Source of the DNA: CAZOEL01 sp964578835
GTDB taxonomy: Bacteria; Desulfobacterota; Syntrophobacteria; Syntrophobacterales; Syntrophobacteraceae
Direction of reading: 5' to 3'
Length of the DNA stretch: 64,000 nt
NCBI GenBank assembly: GCA_964578835.1
Contig: CAZOEL010000027.1
Location: 1 to 64,000, forward strand
Positions 15,952-25,735 of the stretch are shown piece after piece (the stretch's first letter is position 1; each line of letters opens with the position of its first letter). Made by a program: the position numbers and the translations under genes. Under the pieces are notes generated by a model. The model was given only the letters and a program-made list of their open reading frames with translations, was not told the origin of the DNA and did no database searches.

Positions 15952-18150
15952 ATGCAAAACAATAAAGCTCTATTGCTCTGGGCCAGAACGTGCATTCTAT
16001 TTTTGTATTTTTATGCTTCTCAGGGAAACGCTTTGAATGCGGCAGAGATTTTACCCACGCCCATCAAGCCGGAATGGTCCAGATTCCTCATACTGGTCTG
16101 GCAATACCAAACCGATGCGCAAAGAGACAAAGCGCTATACGAGTCTCTGAATCTCCGCGGCTTTCATCTAGACCATCATTTTCCTGAATCTGCGGTACAG
16201 TTTGCCAAAGAGAACGGATGGCCGTTTTATGTCGATCATTCAGCAGGAAAGGGATACCTTTACCTGACCGACAAAGACAAAAAGTCCATTGCAAAGGCGC
16301 GTGGGACGCCTGTGCGGCCGAACAGTCTCGCTGACCCTGAGACTATCTCAAAGATGAAGGAATTGCTGCGCGACCATATCTCCAGAGCAAGAGAGGCTCC
16401 CGTAGTCGCCTATGCCTTCGATGACGAAATCTCGCTCTTCAGCTTCACCAGCCCCAGCGATGTTGATGGCCATCCTCATAATATTGAAGGTTTCCGCAGT
16501 TGGCTTCAGGGGCAATACGACAACATAGAGCATCTGAATCGTGAATGGGGTTCAAACTTTTCATCCTTTCTCGATGTCAGACCCTGTGGATTCGATGATG
16601 TGCGCAAGACCAGCCGCGATCCCATTCCGACATGGAATCTTGCCCCTTGGTTGGACTGGCGCACTTATATGGATGTGCATTTTGCAGAAGTGCTCGCAGA
16701 TCTCACAAAGTATTCCAACTCTCTCGACCCTCGCACTCTTGCTGGTTTTGTGGGCGGCCAGCAGCCAAGTCCTTGGGGCGGATACAATTATGCGCGCCTC
16801 GCCGATTCCGTGCAGTGGATGGAAGCCTACGACATCAATGGCGTTAACGAAATTCTTCGGAGCTTCTGGGATCAAGGCCGACCCCGCCTTCAGACCTTCT
16901 TCAGCAGCAAAGACCCCAAGCTGGATGCATGGTTTCTATGGTATTACCTGGCGCATGGAAATCGCGGCGTCATTGCCTGGCCGGAGGGCTGGTTCGCGGA
17001 GGCCAAGGCGGCCTATCATATCCGCCAGTGCGGTGATACATTCAAGCAGGTTCAGTCGGATATTTTTAAGTTGATTATCGATTCTGAGCTCCAACACGAT
17101 CCAATCGCCATCTACTATTCTCACCCTAGCATCCAGGTAAGCTGGGCCATGGATGCAACTGTTCACGGCGCCTCGTGGATCAACCGCAACAGCAGCCTGG
17201 ATGATGATAACTCCGTAGCAGGTCTAAACCGGCTGGCCTGGCTGAAGATCCTTGAAGATCTCGGCTATCAGCCGCGCTTTATACGAGAATCTGACTTGCT
17301 TGAGGGCCAATTGTTCAATAAGGGGATTCGAGTTCTGATCTTAAATCACACTCTAAGCCTGAGCTCGAAGGAGGCGGCGGCCATCACCTCCTTTGCCGAA
17401 TCCGGAGGTACGGTCCTCGCCGACGAAGGAACAGGTTTATTCAACGAGCACGGCAAGGGGAGGTCGCCCGGCATTCTCGACAATCTCTTCGGCATTCGGC
17501 AATACCCCGAGAAGGGTTTTCTCGGTGGTGACAAAGTGACGGAAATCGATGGAGAGAAGTACATCGAGGAGGACTTCAGCAAGCGCCTGACAACCCAAAA
17601 TGCCTTTCGCTACAATGGATTGGTTATTTTCGGCAGGCATGTGAAAGCTACTGACGGAACTGCAGAAGCCGAAACCTCAGGAACAGCGGTTCTGGTTCGC
17701 AGGAAAACAGCGCCGGGAGAAGGGGTGTTTCTGAATCTAAGCCCGATAGAATATCTGCTCTACAGGAATGAAGCAATCGGCGAGAGATGGCGGGCGGTCA
17801 TCGGGAAAATACTCCTGAGCGCAGGTCTTCGGCCGCGCCTTCACCTGAGCGAGAACGGCAAATCAGCGCTCGAAGCCGAAAGCATATTCTGGAAAAATGG
17901 CGAACGAATAGTTCTATGCGTAGTGAAGAATCCCATCCGCCATTCGGCCATTGGAAAAAGGGCGACAAATTCTATGCTTAAAGCCGACCATGTGACATTG
18001 GAGCTTCAATTTGCATCCAAGATAGAAGATTTAGTGAACGAACGAACAAGAGTAAAGCTCGGCGATGGACATTATTTTTCCGATGATTGGAAGCCTTGGG
18101 AGGCCAATGTTTATTCTTTCCGGTTGCCTATCAGAGAGAATCTCGATTGA
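15952..18150 (+). CDS. Secreted GH42-like glycoside hydrolase (beta-galactosidase fold)
   Basis: A 732-residue protein with an N-terminal signal peptide (about residues 1-30). Residues 40-400 look like a TIM barrel of the GH42/GH-A type (VVAYAFDDEISLF with a candidate acid Glu, WLDWRTYMDVHFAEVL, WFLWYYLAHGNRGVIAWPE), followed by a GH42 trimerisation-like domain at about 400-520 (VRVLILNHTLSLSSKEAAAI, ESGGTVLADEGTG). A beta-sandwich tail follows. It would cleave or trim a glycan outside the cytoplasm. Start chosen for AGGAGTAGGAG before the ATG. It sits alone between accessory DNA and the XrtA genes, so it may act on the exopolysaccharide; substrate unknown. Confidence 0.75.
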   Translation: MQNNKALLLWARTCILFLYFYASQGNALNAAEILPTPIKPEWSRFLILVWQYQTDAQRDKALYESLNLRGFHLDHHFPESAVQFAKENGWPFYVDHSAGKGYLYLTDKDKKSIAKARGTPVRPNSLADPETISKMKELLRDHISRAREAPVVAYAFDDEISLFSFTSPSDVDGHPHNIEGFRSWLQGQYDNIEHLNREWGSNFSSFLDVRPCGFDDVRKTSRDPIPTWNLAPWLDWRTYMDVHFAEVLADLTKYSNSLDPRTLAGFVGGQQPSPWGGYNYARLADSVQWMEAYDINGVNEILRSFWDQGRPRLQTFFSSKDPKLDAWFLWYYLAHGNRGVIAWPEGWFAEAKAAYHIRQCGDTFKQVQSDIFKLIIDSELQHDPIAIYYSHPSIQVSWAMDATVHGASWINRNSSLDDDNSVAGLNRLAWLKILEDLGYQPRFIRESDLLEGQLFNKGIRVLILNHTLSLSSKEAAAITSFAESGGTVLADEGTGLFNEHGKGRSPGILDNLFGIRQYPEKGFLGGDKVTEIDGEKYIEEDFSKRLTTQNAFRYNGLVIFGRHVKATDGTAEAETSGTAVLVRRKTAPGEGVFLNLSPIEYLLYRNEAIGERWRAVIGKILLSAGLRPRLHLSENGKSALEAESIFWKNGERIVLCVVKNPIRHSAIGKRATNSMLKADHVTLELQFASKIEDLVNERTRVKLGDGHYFSDDWKPWEANVYSFRLPIRENLD

Positions 18151-18501
18151 AAACATAAGGTAGCAGGCAGAACACAGCCATGAATTGTCGCTTCTCCTCC
18201 TCGAACGAAAAAGATGCATTCCCAGGTTCTTGTTGGCCTGTCCTGACGTTCCACACCGATCGTTGCAGTGAGATCACGCTGGACTTTGCCACCTTTGGAG
18301 TACTGGAATACAGGGAGCGTAGCTGTGAATATCAGAGGCTTGGGATAGGAGTTGTCTCCCCGCTCCCGCCCTTGTTCAAATGGATTTCGGCACAGCAGGA
18401 GTAGCATAGGGAGCCTAAAAATATATGATAAAATTCTTATGAGGATAGAGTAACGCAATGTTCCATGTTATTTACGCGGAGCTTACGATCATAAAAGAAG
18501 T

Positions 18502-18522
18502 GGGCGGGACTAAGCCCCGCCC
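18502..18522 (-). terminator. Terminator of PEP-CTERM gene 3
   Basis: Stem GGGCGGG / CCCGCCC with a seven-base loop, followed on the minus strand by a T-rich tract (CTTCTTTTAT). The 18151-18501 interval between the two convergent genes holds nothing else I can support. Confidence 0.75.
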
Positions 18523-18572
18523 AACCTTTCATCGTTTATTTTCGCACAAATTGAACTTCACACTGCTCCGCA

Positions 18573-19337
18573 CTACTTTTTGCGACGGCTTAAGAAGGCA
18601 AGCCCTATTAATCCAGAGCCTAATAGCAATACCGTTCCAGGTTCTGGAACTACCGTGCTGACAGATTCGACCATTACCACCATATCGTTATAATCCTTGT
18701 CACCACCATTGGGCCCATCTTCAAAAGCTAAAAGGAACTCATTCTTCAGCCAATCTCCAGGGGCGAAACCACCAATCTGGATTTTATCTCCCTTTCCTTC
18801 ATAGGCTACCATATGATCAAAACCACCATCGTTGTTGAGGCTGCTGTCCGAGTAATAAGTGACGCTACCCGTATTCATGTAAAACCCGAACGCGTTTCCC
18901 GCAAAAGTAGCTACAGGTGTAAGTCCAAGATTCAGACGTACATCACCATTGGCGAGAATAGACACTATTGCTTGGGTACCAGGCGCCATTGGATCAGTAC
19001 TACTGCTTCCAAAAAGCTGGACCTTACTATTAGGATTTGCCATATCATATATACCGAAGGAATTAGTTTTATTATTCGCAGTAATCTCAATAACAAAAGT
19101 CGCCAGCGATCCGCCAGACCCGCCTATTGCCCAATAAGCATCGGTACCCTCTGCTATCTGATCTGTATGGACATCAACCGAGCTATTGCCAGACGGATTT
19201 GATGATGTTGCTACGGTAATGTCATTCAAGATCTGCTGAAGCGGAGTTTCAGGTCCTGGTAGAATGGTTGTAGCGTGGGCAACGCTCACAAAGAGGGTAA
19301 ACACACTCAACACAAACATAATTGATGCTCTTTTCAT
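18573..19337 (-). CDS. PEP-CTERM protein with DUF4114-like domain
   Basis: A 254-residue secreted protein: signal peptide (MKRASIMFVLSVFTLFVSVAHA), a domain rich in Asn, Gly and Asp, then a PEP-CTERM tag (VPEPGTVLLLGSGLIGLAFL, RRKK). Residues near 190-225 read FLLAFEDGPNGGDKDYNDMV, the acidic core of DUF4114 domains, which are thought to bind calcium in surface proteins. The start at 19337 follows GAGGAGG with good spacing. Own sigma-54 element and terminator; probably a structural part of the extracellular matrix. Confidence 0.9.
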   Translation of the reverse strand: MKRASIMFVLSVFTLFVSVAHATTILPGPETPLQQILNDITVATSSNPSGNSSVDVHTDQIAEGTDAYWAIGGSGGSLATFVIEITANNKTNSFGIYDMANPNSKVQLFGSSSTDPMAPGTQAIVSILANGDVRLNLGLTPVATFAGNAFGFYMNTGSVTYYSDSSLNNDGGFDHMVAYEGKGDKIQIGGFAPGDWLKNEFLLAFEDGPNGGDKDYNDMVVMVESVSTVVPEPGTVLLLGSGLIGLAFLSRRKK

Positions 19338-19415
19338 TTTCTTCCTCCTCAAAGGGTATAAGTATTAGCTGATTTTAGGATCCACTATTATCCCCAAACT
19401 TGTCTTATGCTATAG

Positions 19416-19431
19416 AGCAAAACCAATGCCA
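19416..19431 (-). promoter_or_regulatory. Sigma-54 promoter of PEP-CTERM gene 3
   Basis: Minus strand TGGCATTGGTTTTGCT: TGGCA at -24 and TTTGCT at -12, correct ten-base spacing, with a leader of about 68 bases to the ATG. Confidence 0.75.
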
Positions 19432-19656
19432 GAAGCTCTACGCCCTCGGAACAGTAGCATAAGTTGTTTTAAATACAACTAGATCACTAGTCATGAAGAA
19501 TTTCCGTCGCTGCAGAGGCTAATCTTTATGAACACGCAAACCGTTAAGATATCCGACAGTTCGTTTGCTTCCATAATAGCCTATAGCCGTTAAGCTTATT
19601 AAGACAGTGACTTACAATAAAAACCATAAAGCGGATGATATGTAAGCTTTTCCGAC

Positions 19657-19687
19657 AAAAAAGGGGAGCAGGCTGATCCTGCTCCCC
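19657..19687 (-). terminator. Terminator after prsR
   Basis: Perfect 10-bp stem GGGGAGCAGG / CCTGCTCCCC, five-base loop, and six T on the minus strand (19657-19662). It ends the prsT-prsK-prsR transcription unit. Confidence 0.9.
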
Positions 19688-19722
19688 TCCAAACACATCA
19701 TCATCTAAACAAAAACGAATTT

Positions 19723-21087
19723 TCACTCTTTTTCTAGCCGCAATTTCTGCATGAGCTCATAGAGTGTCGGCCTACTGATCCCCAGCTCCGCCGCCACCTT
19801 GGTCATGTTCCCTTTATGTCTGCTGAAGGCCCTCTGGATGAGCTCCTTTTCCAAAGCTTCCCTCGCAGCCTTTAGACTCAGCCCTGCGAGCTTCGTTTGC
19901 TCGGTTGTTGCAAGTTGGAGGTCCATTGGAGTGATCTTTGTGCCTTCGGCCATTATAATCGCTCTCTTGATCCTGTTTTCGAGCTCGCGGATGTTACCGG
20001 GCCAATCATGATCGTCAATAGCTCGGATCGCTTGGGGGGTAAGCCGCATCATCTTCTTTTTCATTTCAGCAGCATATCTATCAAGAAAAGTCTTGGCTAG
20101 CAGTACTGCATCTCCCTCGCGCTCCCTGAGCGGGGGAAGGGAAATAATGACAACCCCAAGGCGGAAATAGAGATCTTCCCGAAAATGACCTTCTTTCATG
20201 GTCACGTCCAGATCAGTATTCGTGGCTGCAAGTACGCGAACATCAACAGTGATCTCCTCCCGCCCTCCTACCCGAAGGAACTGCTGCTCTTGCAAAAAGC
20301 GTAGAAGCTTAACCTGAAGTGGAAGCGGAAGATCTCCGATTTCATCAAGGAAAAGAGTGCCTCCTTGAGCAGATTCAATGCGCCCTTTTTTCAGCGCATG
20401 AGCCCCGGTGAAAGAGCCTTTCTCATGCCCAAACAGTTCGCTCTCGAGCAAATTCTCCGGGATAGCACCGCAATTGATGGCTACAAAAGAGTGCTTGCGC
20501 CTTGAGCTCATTCGATGAATGGCCCTCGCAACCATCTCCTTTCCTGTACCGCTTTCGCCAAGAATCAGAACCGGCACCTCGGTTGTCGCCACCTTGCCGA
20601 TTGCCTCAAAAATCTTCTGCATCTGAGGGCTTGAGCCCAGTATGCCCTGGTACGCGTCCACGCTAACGAATTGCTGAAGCTCCCGGTTCTCACGCTCAAG
20701 CGCTGAAACATGCAGCGCCCTTTTGAGCACCACTTGAAGCTCTTCTATTTGGACTGGCTTGCAGAAAAAATCATAAGCTCCGCGTTCTATGGCTCTGAGC
20801 GCATGCTCCTTTTCATCTCTTCCGGTGATGATTATCACCTTGACGCAGGGATCCAATTCCAGAAGATCATCCAGTATCATCAGGCCTTGTGATACGCCCC
20901 CTTCATCAGGCGGCAATCCCAGATCGAGACATACGATCAATGGCAACTTTCCACGGAACGCCTCCATCGCCCCAGCTCGCTCGCCAGCAAGGAAGATCTC
21001 GTAATCCCGAGTCAGAGCCCATTTCATCTGGGTCCTGATGCTTTCGTCATCATCAACTATAAGCAGCTTTGGTTTCGACATTTTCAC
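19723..21087 (-). CDS. prsR: PrsR, sigma-54 response regulator of the PEP-CTERM system
   Basis: A 454-residue NtrC-type activator: receiver domain (residues 7-125, phospho-acceptor Asp55 in CLDLGLP, acidic VDDDES start, conserved Lys in CKPV), AAA+ domain (Walker A GESGTGKE, sigma-54 contact GSFTGA, a Ser variant of GAFTGA, Walker B GGTLFLDEIGDLP) and a Fis-type helix-turn-helix at the end (NMTKVAAELGISRPTLYELM). It should activate sigma-54 promoters of PEP-CTERM genes when phosphorylated by PrsK. Its GTG start overlaps the prsK stop (GTGA); an ATG two codons on is an alternative. A decayed paralogue fragment lies at 15041-15495. Confidence 0.95.
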   Translation of the reverse strand: MKMSKPKLLIVDDDESIRTQMKWALTRDYEIFLAGERAGAMEAFRGKLPLIVCLDLGLPPDEGGVSQGLMILDDLLELDPCVKVIIITGRDEKEHALRAIERGAYDFFCKPVQIEELQVVLKRALHVSALERENRELQQFVSVDAYQGILGSSPQMQKIFEAIGKVATTEVPVLILGESGTGKEMVARAIHRMSSRRKHSFVAINCGAIPENLLESELFGHEKGSFTGAHALKKGRIESAQGGTLFLDEIGDLPLPLQVKLLRFLQEQQFLRVGGREEITVDVRVLAATNTDLDVTMKEGHFREDLYFRLGVVIISLPPLREREGDAVLLAKTFLDRYAAEMKKKMMRLTPQAIRAIDDHDWPGNIRELENRIKRAIIMAEGTKITPMDLQLATTEQTKLAGLSLKAAREALEKELIQRAFSRHKGNMTKVAAELGISRPTLYELMQKLRLEKE

Positions 21088-23225
21088 CCCAGACTAGAAT
21101 TCTTGAATTCTGGCACAAAGGGCAAAATAACGCGGAAGGTGCTTCCTTTGCCTTCCAGACTTTCTACCTCGATTTTTCCCTGGTGAGCTTCGACGATCAT
21201 TCTGCACTGAAAAAGGCCTATCCCAAGGCCCTTCTTTTTGGTAGTTTTGAAAGGAGAGAAAAGCGAACACTCCATGAAGTTTCTCGACATCCCACAGCCA
21301 TTATCAGTTACAGACAGCACAGCACAGCCATTTTCAAAAGATGTCTCGATTGTAATCCTCCCCTCATCCCCTACTGCATCCTCAGCGTTCAAGATGAGAT
21401 TTGTCACCACCTTGTGTATTTGATCAGGATCCAAAAGAAGAGGCGCAATAGGATTAAAAGTCTTGTGCAGGTGGGAGCGAACGGAGCCGTTCAGGTCGCC
21501 AATAGTTTCCTCGATCAAAGCATTCAGATTAACTTCTGTGCGATTGATCTCGACTTTTTCTTTGAAGAAAACAAGGCGCCGGCACATGGAGTTGATCTTG
21601 TCAACGCTTCTGCCGATCACTTTCAGCGCGTCTTCTCGAAACTCAGGGTTGTCGTAATGAACGGGAAGGTTCTGGAGCGTAAGAGAGAGGGTGGAAGCGA
21701 GGTTTTTCAAGTCGTGCACAAAAAAGGTTGAGATGGTTTGAAACGTTTCTAACTGCTTTGCAGTCTGCAGGCGCTCGTTGAGTCTCAGGTTCAGGATGCT
21801 GCCCGCGGTCTGATCGGCCATGGTCTTCAGAAGCTCGATGTCTTCCAGTGTAAAAGGGACGCTGCTGATGCGAGCGCCGACAGTCACAAAGCCCACAAAT
21901 TCTCCTGCGGCGGCAAGCGGAGCAATGTAGGCGGTCTTCCTTTCAACCAGAACATCCGACGTATCTGCTTTTAGCCTCTCCCTCCAGTCGATTCCTGAAG
22001 CATTCAGGTCAACGGGACTCGACTGATCGCGCAACATGCACACGAAGTCTCGAAGGCTTCCCGACGCCGCATCGAATATCTGCGCCTGTGACGTCAATAG
22101 GGCCGTCGAGCCCCCGACATTCAGCTGATTTCGAGCTTCATCCAGGAGCCAGATCGTAACCGAAGGAGAGCCAAAGGTATCCGAGATCATTTTTGCCGCA
22201 GCCGCACAGAGCTCCTTCGTGTCAACCAGAGACAGCGTGCGTTGGGTAAAGGTCGACCATTCCTTTCTGTAATCATATCTGGGACGACTAAAGTGGCGGT
22301 TCAAGAGATATTTAAACCGCTGTCGAATCTCGCTTGAGAATACCAGAAAAGCCAGCGCCATAAGCGACACGAATATAAACAGGACTTCCAGGGGAACCGA
22401 CAGGGTGTTTTCAAAACTGCTCAACGATCCAGCGACAACTCCGGTGACTATAAGGTATACGCCGATGATCAGAACAGTGAGGGAATTGTAGACTGCGGTG
22501 TGTGAGAGATAGATGCTGGCGTCGGAGACCTGCATACGATAGAACGATAATGCGATCAGAACACTGGCTACGATAATCGCAGCGCCATTCAGAGATTCGA
22601 GGGAAGGATTCAAAGTGTGGTACAGCAACATTTGGCTGGTGGTGTAGACCCGTACAGCAAAAAGACCGAAAAGACCGAGCGCCATGGGCTTGATCTTCCA
22701 CCGCATGCTTCCCGTGAAGGCTCGCAGAGTCTTCTCAAGATTCATCAGGATTGCAACCGCGCCAAGCAGAGAAAAGACCTGGTAAGCATATCCCGACCAT
22801 CCTAGAACGAGCAGCCATGCAGACTTGCCGTCCACGGCTGTTGCGCTCAGGAAAAAGCTGTCGCCAAAGAAGACTGAAAGAGCTGCAAGCATGGCGAAGA
22901 GAACAAGCACCACCCATTTCCAACTCGTCAGAAAGACTTCATAGTTGGCCCGTGCGAAGCTCAAGCTGAAAAGAAGCCATGCGGGGAGCAATACTGCTCC
23001 AAAAACGCTTCTCAGTCGATGCCAAAAGATCAGTTCACTGGGCGAGGAAAGGAGAAACGAAAAGCCCAGGACACCCTGATCGAGCGCCAAAGCAATCATT
23101 CCAAACGTGAAAGCCCAAAAGGCGAACGAACGATTTCCTTTGAGAAGCACGAGGCAGGCGGCTCCAAGACTTAGAACGGCTCCTGCAAAACAAAGGAATG
23201 TGTTGAGCTTAAACATCCAGACCAT
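21084..23225 (-). CDS. prsK: PrsK, histidine kinase of the PEP-CTERM system
   Basis: A 713-residue sensor kinase: seven or eight membrane helices in the first 290 residues, a GAF domain at about 310-470, the phospho-acceptor His504 in FVHDLKNLAS, and a C-terminal ATPase domain (NLILNAEDAV N box, DNGCGM, GLGIGLF). This arrangement is that of PrsK, which phosphorylates PrsR. The signal sensed is not known. Starts 28 bases after the prsT stop and overlaps prsR by four bases, so the three are cotranscribed. Confidence 0.95.
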   Translation of the reverse strand: MVWMFKLNTFLCFAGAVLSLGAACLVLLKGNRSFAFWAFTFGMIALALDQGVLGFSFLLSSPSELIFWHRLRSVFGAVLLPAWLLFSLSFARANYEVFLTSWKWVVLVLFAMLAALSVFFGDSFFLSATAVDGKSAWLLVLGWSGYAYQVFSLLGAVAILMNLEKTLRAFTGSMRWKIKPMALGLFGLFAVRVYTTSQMLLYHTLNPSLESLNGAAIIVASVLIALSFYRMQVSDASIYLSHTAVYNSLTVLIIGVYLIVTGVVAGSLSSFENTLSVPLEVLFIFVSLMALAFLVFSSEIRQRFKYLLNRHFSRPRYDYRKEWSTFTQRTLSLVDTKELCAAAAKMISDTFGSPSVTIWLLDEARNQLNVGGSTALLTSQAQIFDAASGSLRDFVCMLRDQSSPVDLNASGIDWRERLKADTSDVLVERKTAYIAPLAAAGEFVGFVTVGARISSVPFTLEDIELLKTMADQTAGSILNLRLNERLQTAKQLETFQTISTFFVHDLKNLASTLSLTLQNLPVHYDNPEFREDALKVIGRSVDKINSMCRRLVFFKEKVEINRTEVNLNALIEETIGDLNGSVRSHLHKTFNPIAPLLLDPDQIHKVVTNLILNAEDAVGDEGRITIETSFENGCAVLSVTDNGCGMSRNFMECSLFSPFKTTKKKGLGIGLFQCRMIVEAHQGKIEVESLEGKGSTFRVILPFVPEFKNSSLG

Positions 23226-23253
23226 GCCTTAGTATCTTCGGAATCCGTTGATT

Positions 23254-25425
23254 CTATTTGAGCTCTGCAAGAAGGCGTTTCGCTTCTTCGGAGCCTGGAA
23301 AGCCGGAGTTTATCTGCAGTGCTTGAGAAAAAGCGTCCCGAGCTGCGCTCTTGTTATCAAGCTTCAACTGCACCATGCCAAGATGAAACAGGACCTCGGG
23401 GTTGTTTGGCAGTTTGGCGGCGCTATCCTTTAGCAGGCTTAAAGCCCACTGATTATCTCCACGCAGATGGAGAATCCATCCGAGAGTGTCGGCAATGCTA
23501 GGGTCGTCAGGAGTCGCTTCATGGGTTTTGAGCGCGAGTTGAAAAGCCTTTTCCAGGTCGCCTCCCTGACTCGCGTAGAGATAGGCCAGGTTGTTCGCCG
23601 CCGCCGCAAATTCGGGCTTCAAAGCAAGCGCCTGCTCATAGGACTTCTTGGCTCCTTCTATGTCGCCTTTTCGTTGTTGGATTATCCCAAGGAGCATGTG
23701 AGCGCCGGCATTCCGGGGATTCTTCGCCAATGCATCAGTAAACTTGGCTATCGCTTCATCGTCTTTGCCGGTTAGGGAATAAATCTGACCAAGCGCGAAA
23801 TAAGCGTCCGACAAATTCGGATCCAGTTCAATCGCCTTAGAAAGAGGGCCTTCCGCCAGCGCCGTCTGACCAGTGGACATGTAGACCCTGCCCAGCAGAT
23901 GATGCAAGCCAGCCGCTTCGGGCGCAAGATTGATCTGCAGCTGTATGCGCTTGACAGCCTCCTCCTTTCTCTTCTCGGCCAGATCCATCGCAACAAGCTG
24001 AGCCAGAGGAGGCGTAAATGCGGGCGCCATGACAAGAGACTCCTCGAATAGCTTCTTTGCCTCAGCCGTTTTCCCCTGCAATTTCAAAGTCAACCCGAGG
24101 AAAAGTCGACCTCGCGGGTCTTTGGGAGCTATGGCCATTACCGTTTCAAAAGCTTCAACCGCCTGCGGAATCTCTTCTTTCGCCAAATAGCCCGAACCCA
24201 ACAGAACATGAGCCATCGCAAGCTTTGGCTGTTTTTCCACCAGCTTTTTCAGCGCATCAATTGCAGACTGCGGGGACCCTGTCTTGATATCAAGCTCTGC
24301 AAGTTTAAGGATGGCATCTGAAAAGTTTGGCTCGATCGCAATTGTCTCTTTGAACTCAGCCTTCGCCTTCAGAATATCCCCTGCCTGCAGATGAGCCAGA
24401 GCCAGTTGATATCGAGCTTGGGAAACGCCAGGGTTTATCCTGATGATCTCCTGAAATTCCCGTATGGCCTCTTCCGTCTGGCCCTTGGCAAGGTAAATGC
24501 GCCCTCGCAGTAAACGCGCATCGACATCGGATGCATCCTTCTTGAAAATTGGATCGAGCATTTTGATAGCATCATCGAACTTCTGCTCGGCAAAGGCGAT
24601 CTGCGCCAAGCGACGCCAAGCTGGGAGAAACTCGGGAGCTTTTTCAGTAGATTCCTGCAAGACCGCTTTGGCCTGATCGGGCTTGTTGATGAGAAGATAG
24701 AAATCTGCAAGCCTTATCCGCTGCTGAGATCCAAGCGGAGCGAGATCGGCTGCGGCTTTGAATTCTACTTCAGCTTTCTCGGGATCGCGTTTGAGAAGAT
24801 ATAGATTCGCCAGAGCAGTGTGCGCTTCACCAGACTTAGGATCTTTTTCTATAGCAGTTTTAAAGGCCCTTTCCGAAGCAACCGCATCGCCTTTACGCAA
24901 GTAAAGAGCTCCAAGCGCAACATGGAATTTAGCTTTGTCGGCAAAGCCGGGAAGCGCTCCCTCAAGACGAAGGATAGACTCGTTCACTTCTTCAGGAGTG
25001 TTAGCTGATCCGGCTAAAAGAAGCAGCGCCTCCAAGTTCCCGGCTTCTTTGTCGAGAACATGCATTGCCTCCTGTCGAGCATCATCGGGCTTCCGACCCA
25101 AAAGGTAGATGTTTCCCAATTTGGTCCGCACCTGCAGGTTGTTAGGGTCTAGCTCTTTGGCCTTAGCCAGAATGCGAAACGCCTCCTCCATTTCACCCAG
25201 CGCATAAAGCGAGTAGCCAACATGCTCTATTGAATGCAAATTTTTCGAATCAATCCGCAGAGCATTTTTGTACTCGATGATCGCCTCCCTATACTTCTCC
25301 TGGCTGTAGAATTCATCGCCGCTCTTGATGTATCTAGCCTTTTTGGCTTCCGGCGACCAGGAGCAGCTGGTTGCGACTGCAGCTATCAGCAACAGAGTCA
25401 ATACATGTCGGCAGATCCTGGGCAT
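23254..25425 (-). CDS. prsT: PrsT, TPR-repeat lipoprotein of the PEP-CTERM system
   Basis: A 723-residue protein with a lipoprotein signal peptide (lipobox ATSC, Cys21) and then an almost unbroken array of tetratricopeptide repeats (for example FYSQEKYREAIIEYKNALRI, AHTALANLYLLKRDPEKAEV), matching PrsT. It is expected to be anchored in the outer membrane and to scaffold export or assembly of polysaccharide and PEP-CTERM proteins. AAGGAG lies before the ATG. First gene of the prsTKR unit. Confidence 0.92.
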   Translation of the reverse strand: MPRICRHVLTLLLIAAVATSCSWSPEAKKARYIKSGDEFYSQEKYREAIIEYKNALRIDSKNLHSIEHVGYSLYALGEMEEAFRILAKAKELDPNNLQVRTKLGNIYLLGRKPDDARQEAMHVLDKEAGNLEALLLLAGSANTPEEVNESILRLEGALPGFADKAKFHVALGALYLRKGDAVASERAFKTAIEKDPKSGEAHTALANLYLLKRDPEKAEVEFKAAADLAPLGSQQRIRLADFYLLINKPDQAKAVLQESTEKAPEFLPAWRRLAQIAFAEQKFDDAIKMLDPIFKKDASDVDARLLRGRIYLAKGQTEEAIREFQEIIRINPGVSQARYQLALAHLQAGDILKAKAEFKETIAIEPNFSDAILKLAELDIKTGSPQSAIDALKKLVEKQPKLAMAHVLLGSGYLAKEEIPQAVEAFETVMAIAPKDPRGRLFLGLTLKLQGKTAEAKKLFEESLVMAPAFTPPLAQLVAMDLAEKRKEEAVKRIQLQINLAPEAAGLHHLLGRVYMSTGQTALAEGPLSKAIELDPNLSDAYFALGQIYSLTGKDDEAIAKFTDALAKNPRNAGAHMLLGIIQQRKGDIEGAKKSYEQALALKPEFAAAANNLAYLYASQGGDLEKAFQLALKTHEATPDDPSIADTLGWILHLRGDNQWALSLLKDSAAKLPNNPEVLFHLGMVQLKLDNKSAARDAFSQALQINSGFPGSEEAKRLLAELK

Positions 25426-25735
25426 GGCATAAGCTCCTTGGTGAAAGAGGCGATATAATCAACGCGCTCTGAGTAAAAGATATTCGACTAAAACCATCGC
25501 CTTGCTTCCGACGGCGCCTCGTTTCTTCCTTCGCTCTTACAGCAAGGCTTTCCACTGCGCTATATATGATGCCCCTACAATGACTTGAAGCCATTATAGA
25601 CCAATATGCCTGGCAGGCCAACAGGCAAAAAGGCGCATCCGGCTTTTGCGCTCCCCCTTTGGCGTGCTCCGCAGGCGATTTACCACTTATGGATAATGAA
25701 AATCGTAAGGACTTAGAAGGGACTTTGGATAGGGA
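25426..25735. other. Intergenic region between epsI and prsT
   Basis: About 310 bases separating the prsTKR unit from xrtA-epsI. It must hold the prsT promoter, but no sigma-70 or sigma-54 element stands out. A GC-rich imperfect hairpin near 25625-25655 may terminate the epsI transcript. Confidence 0.4.
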
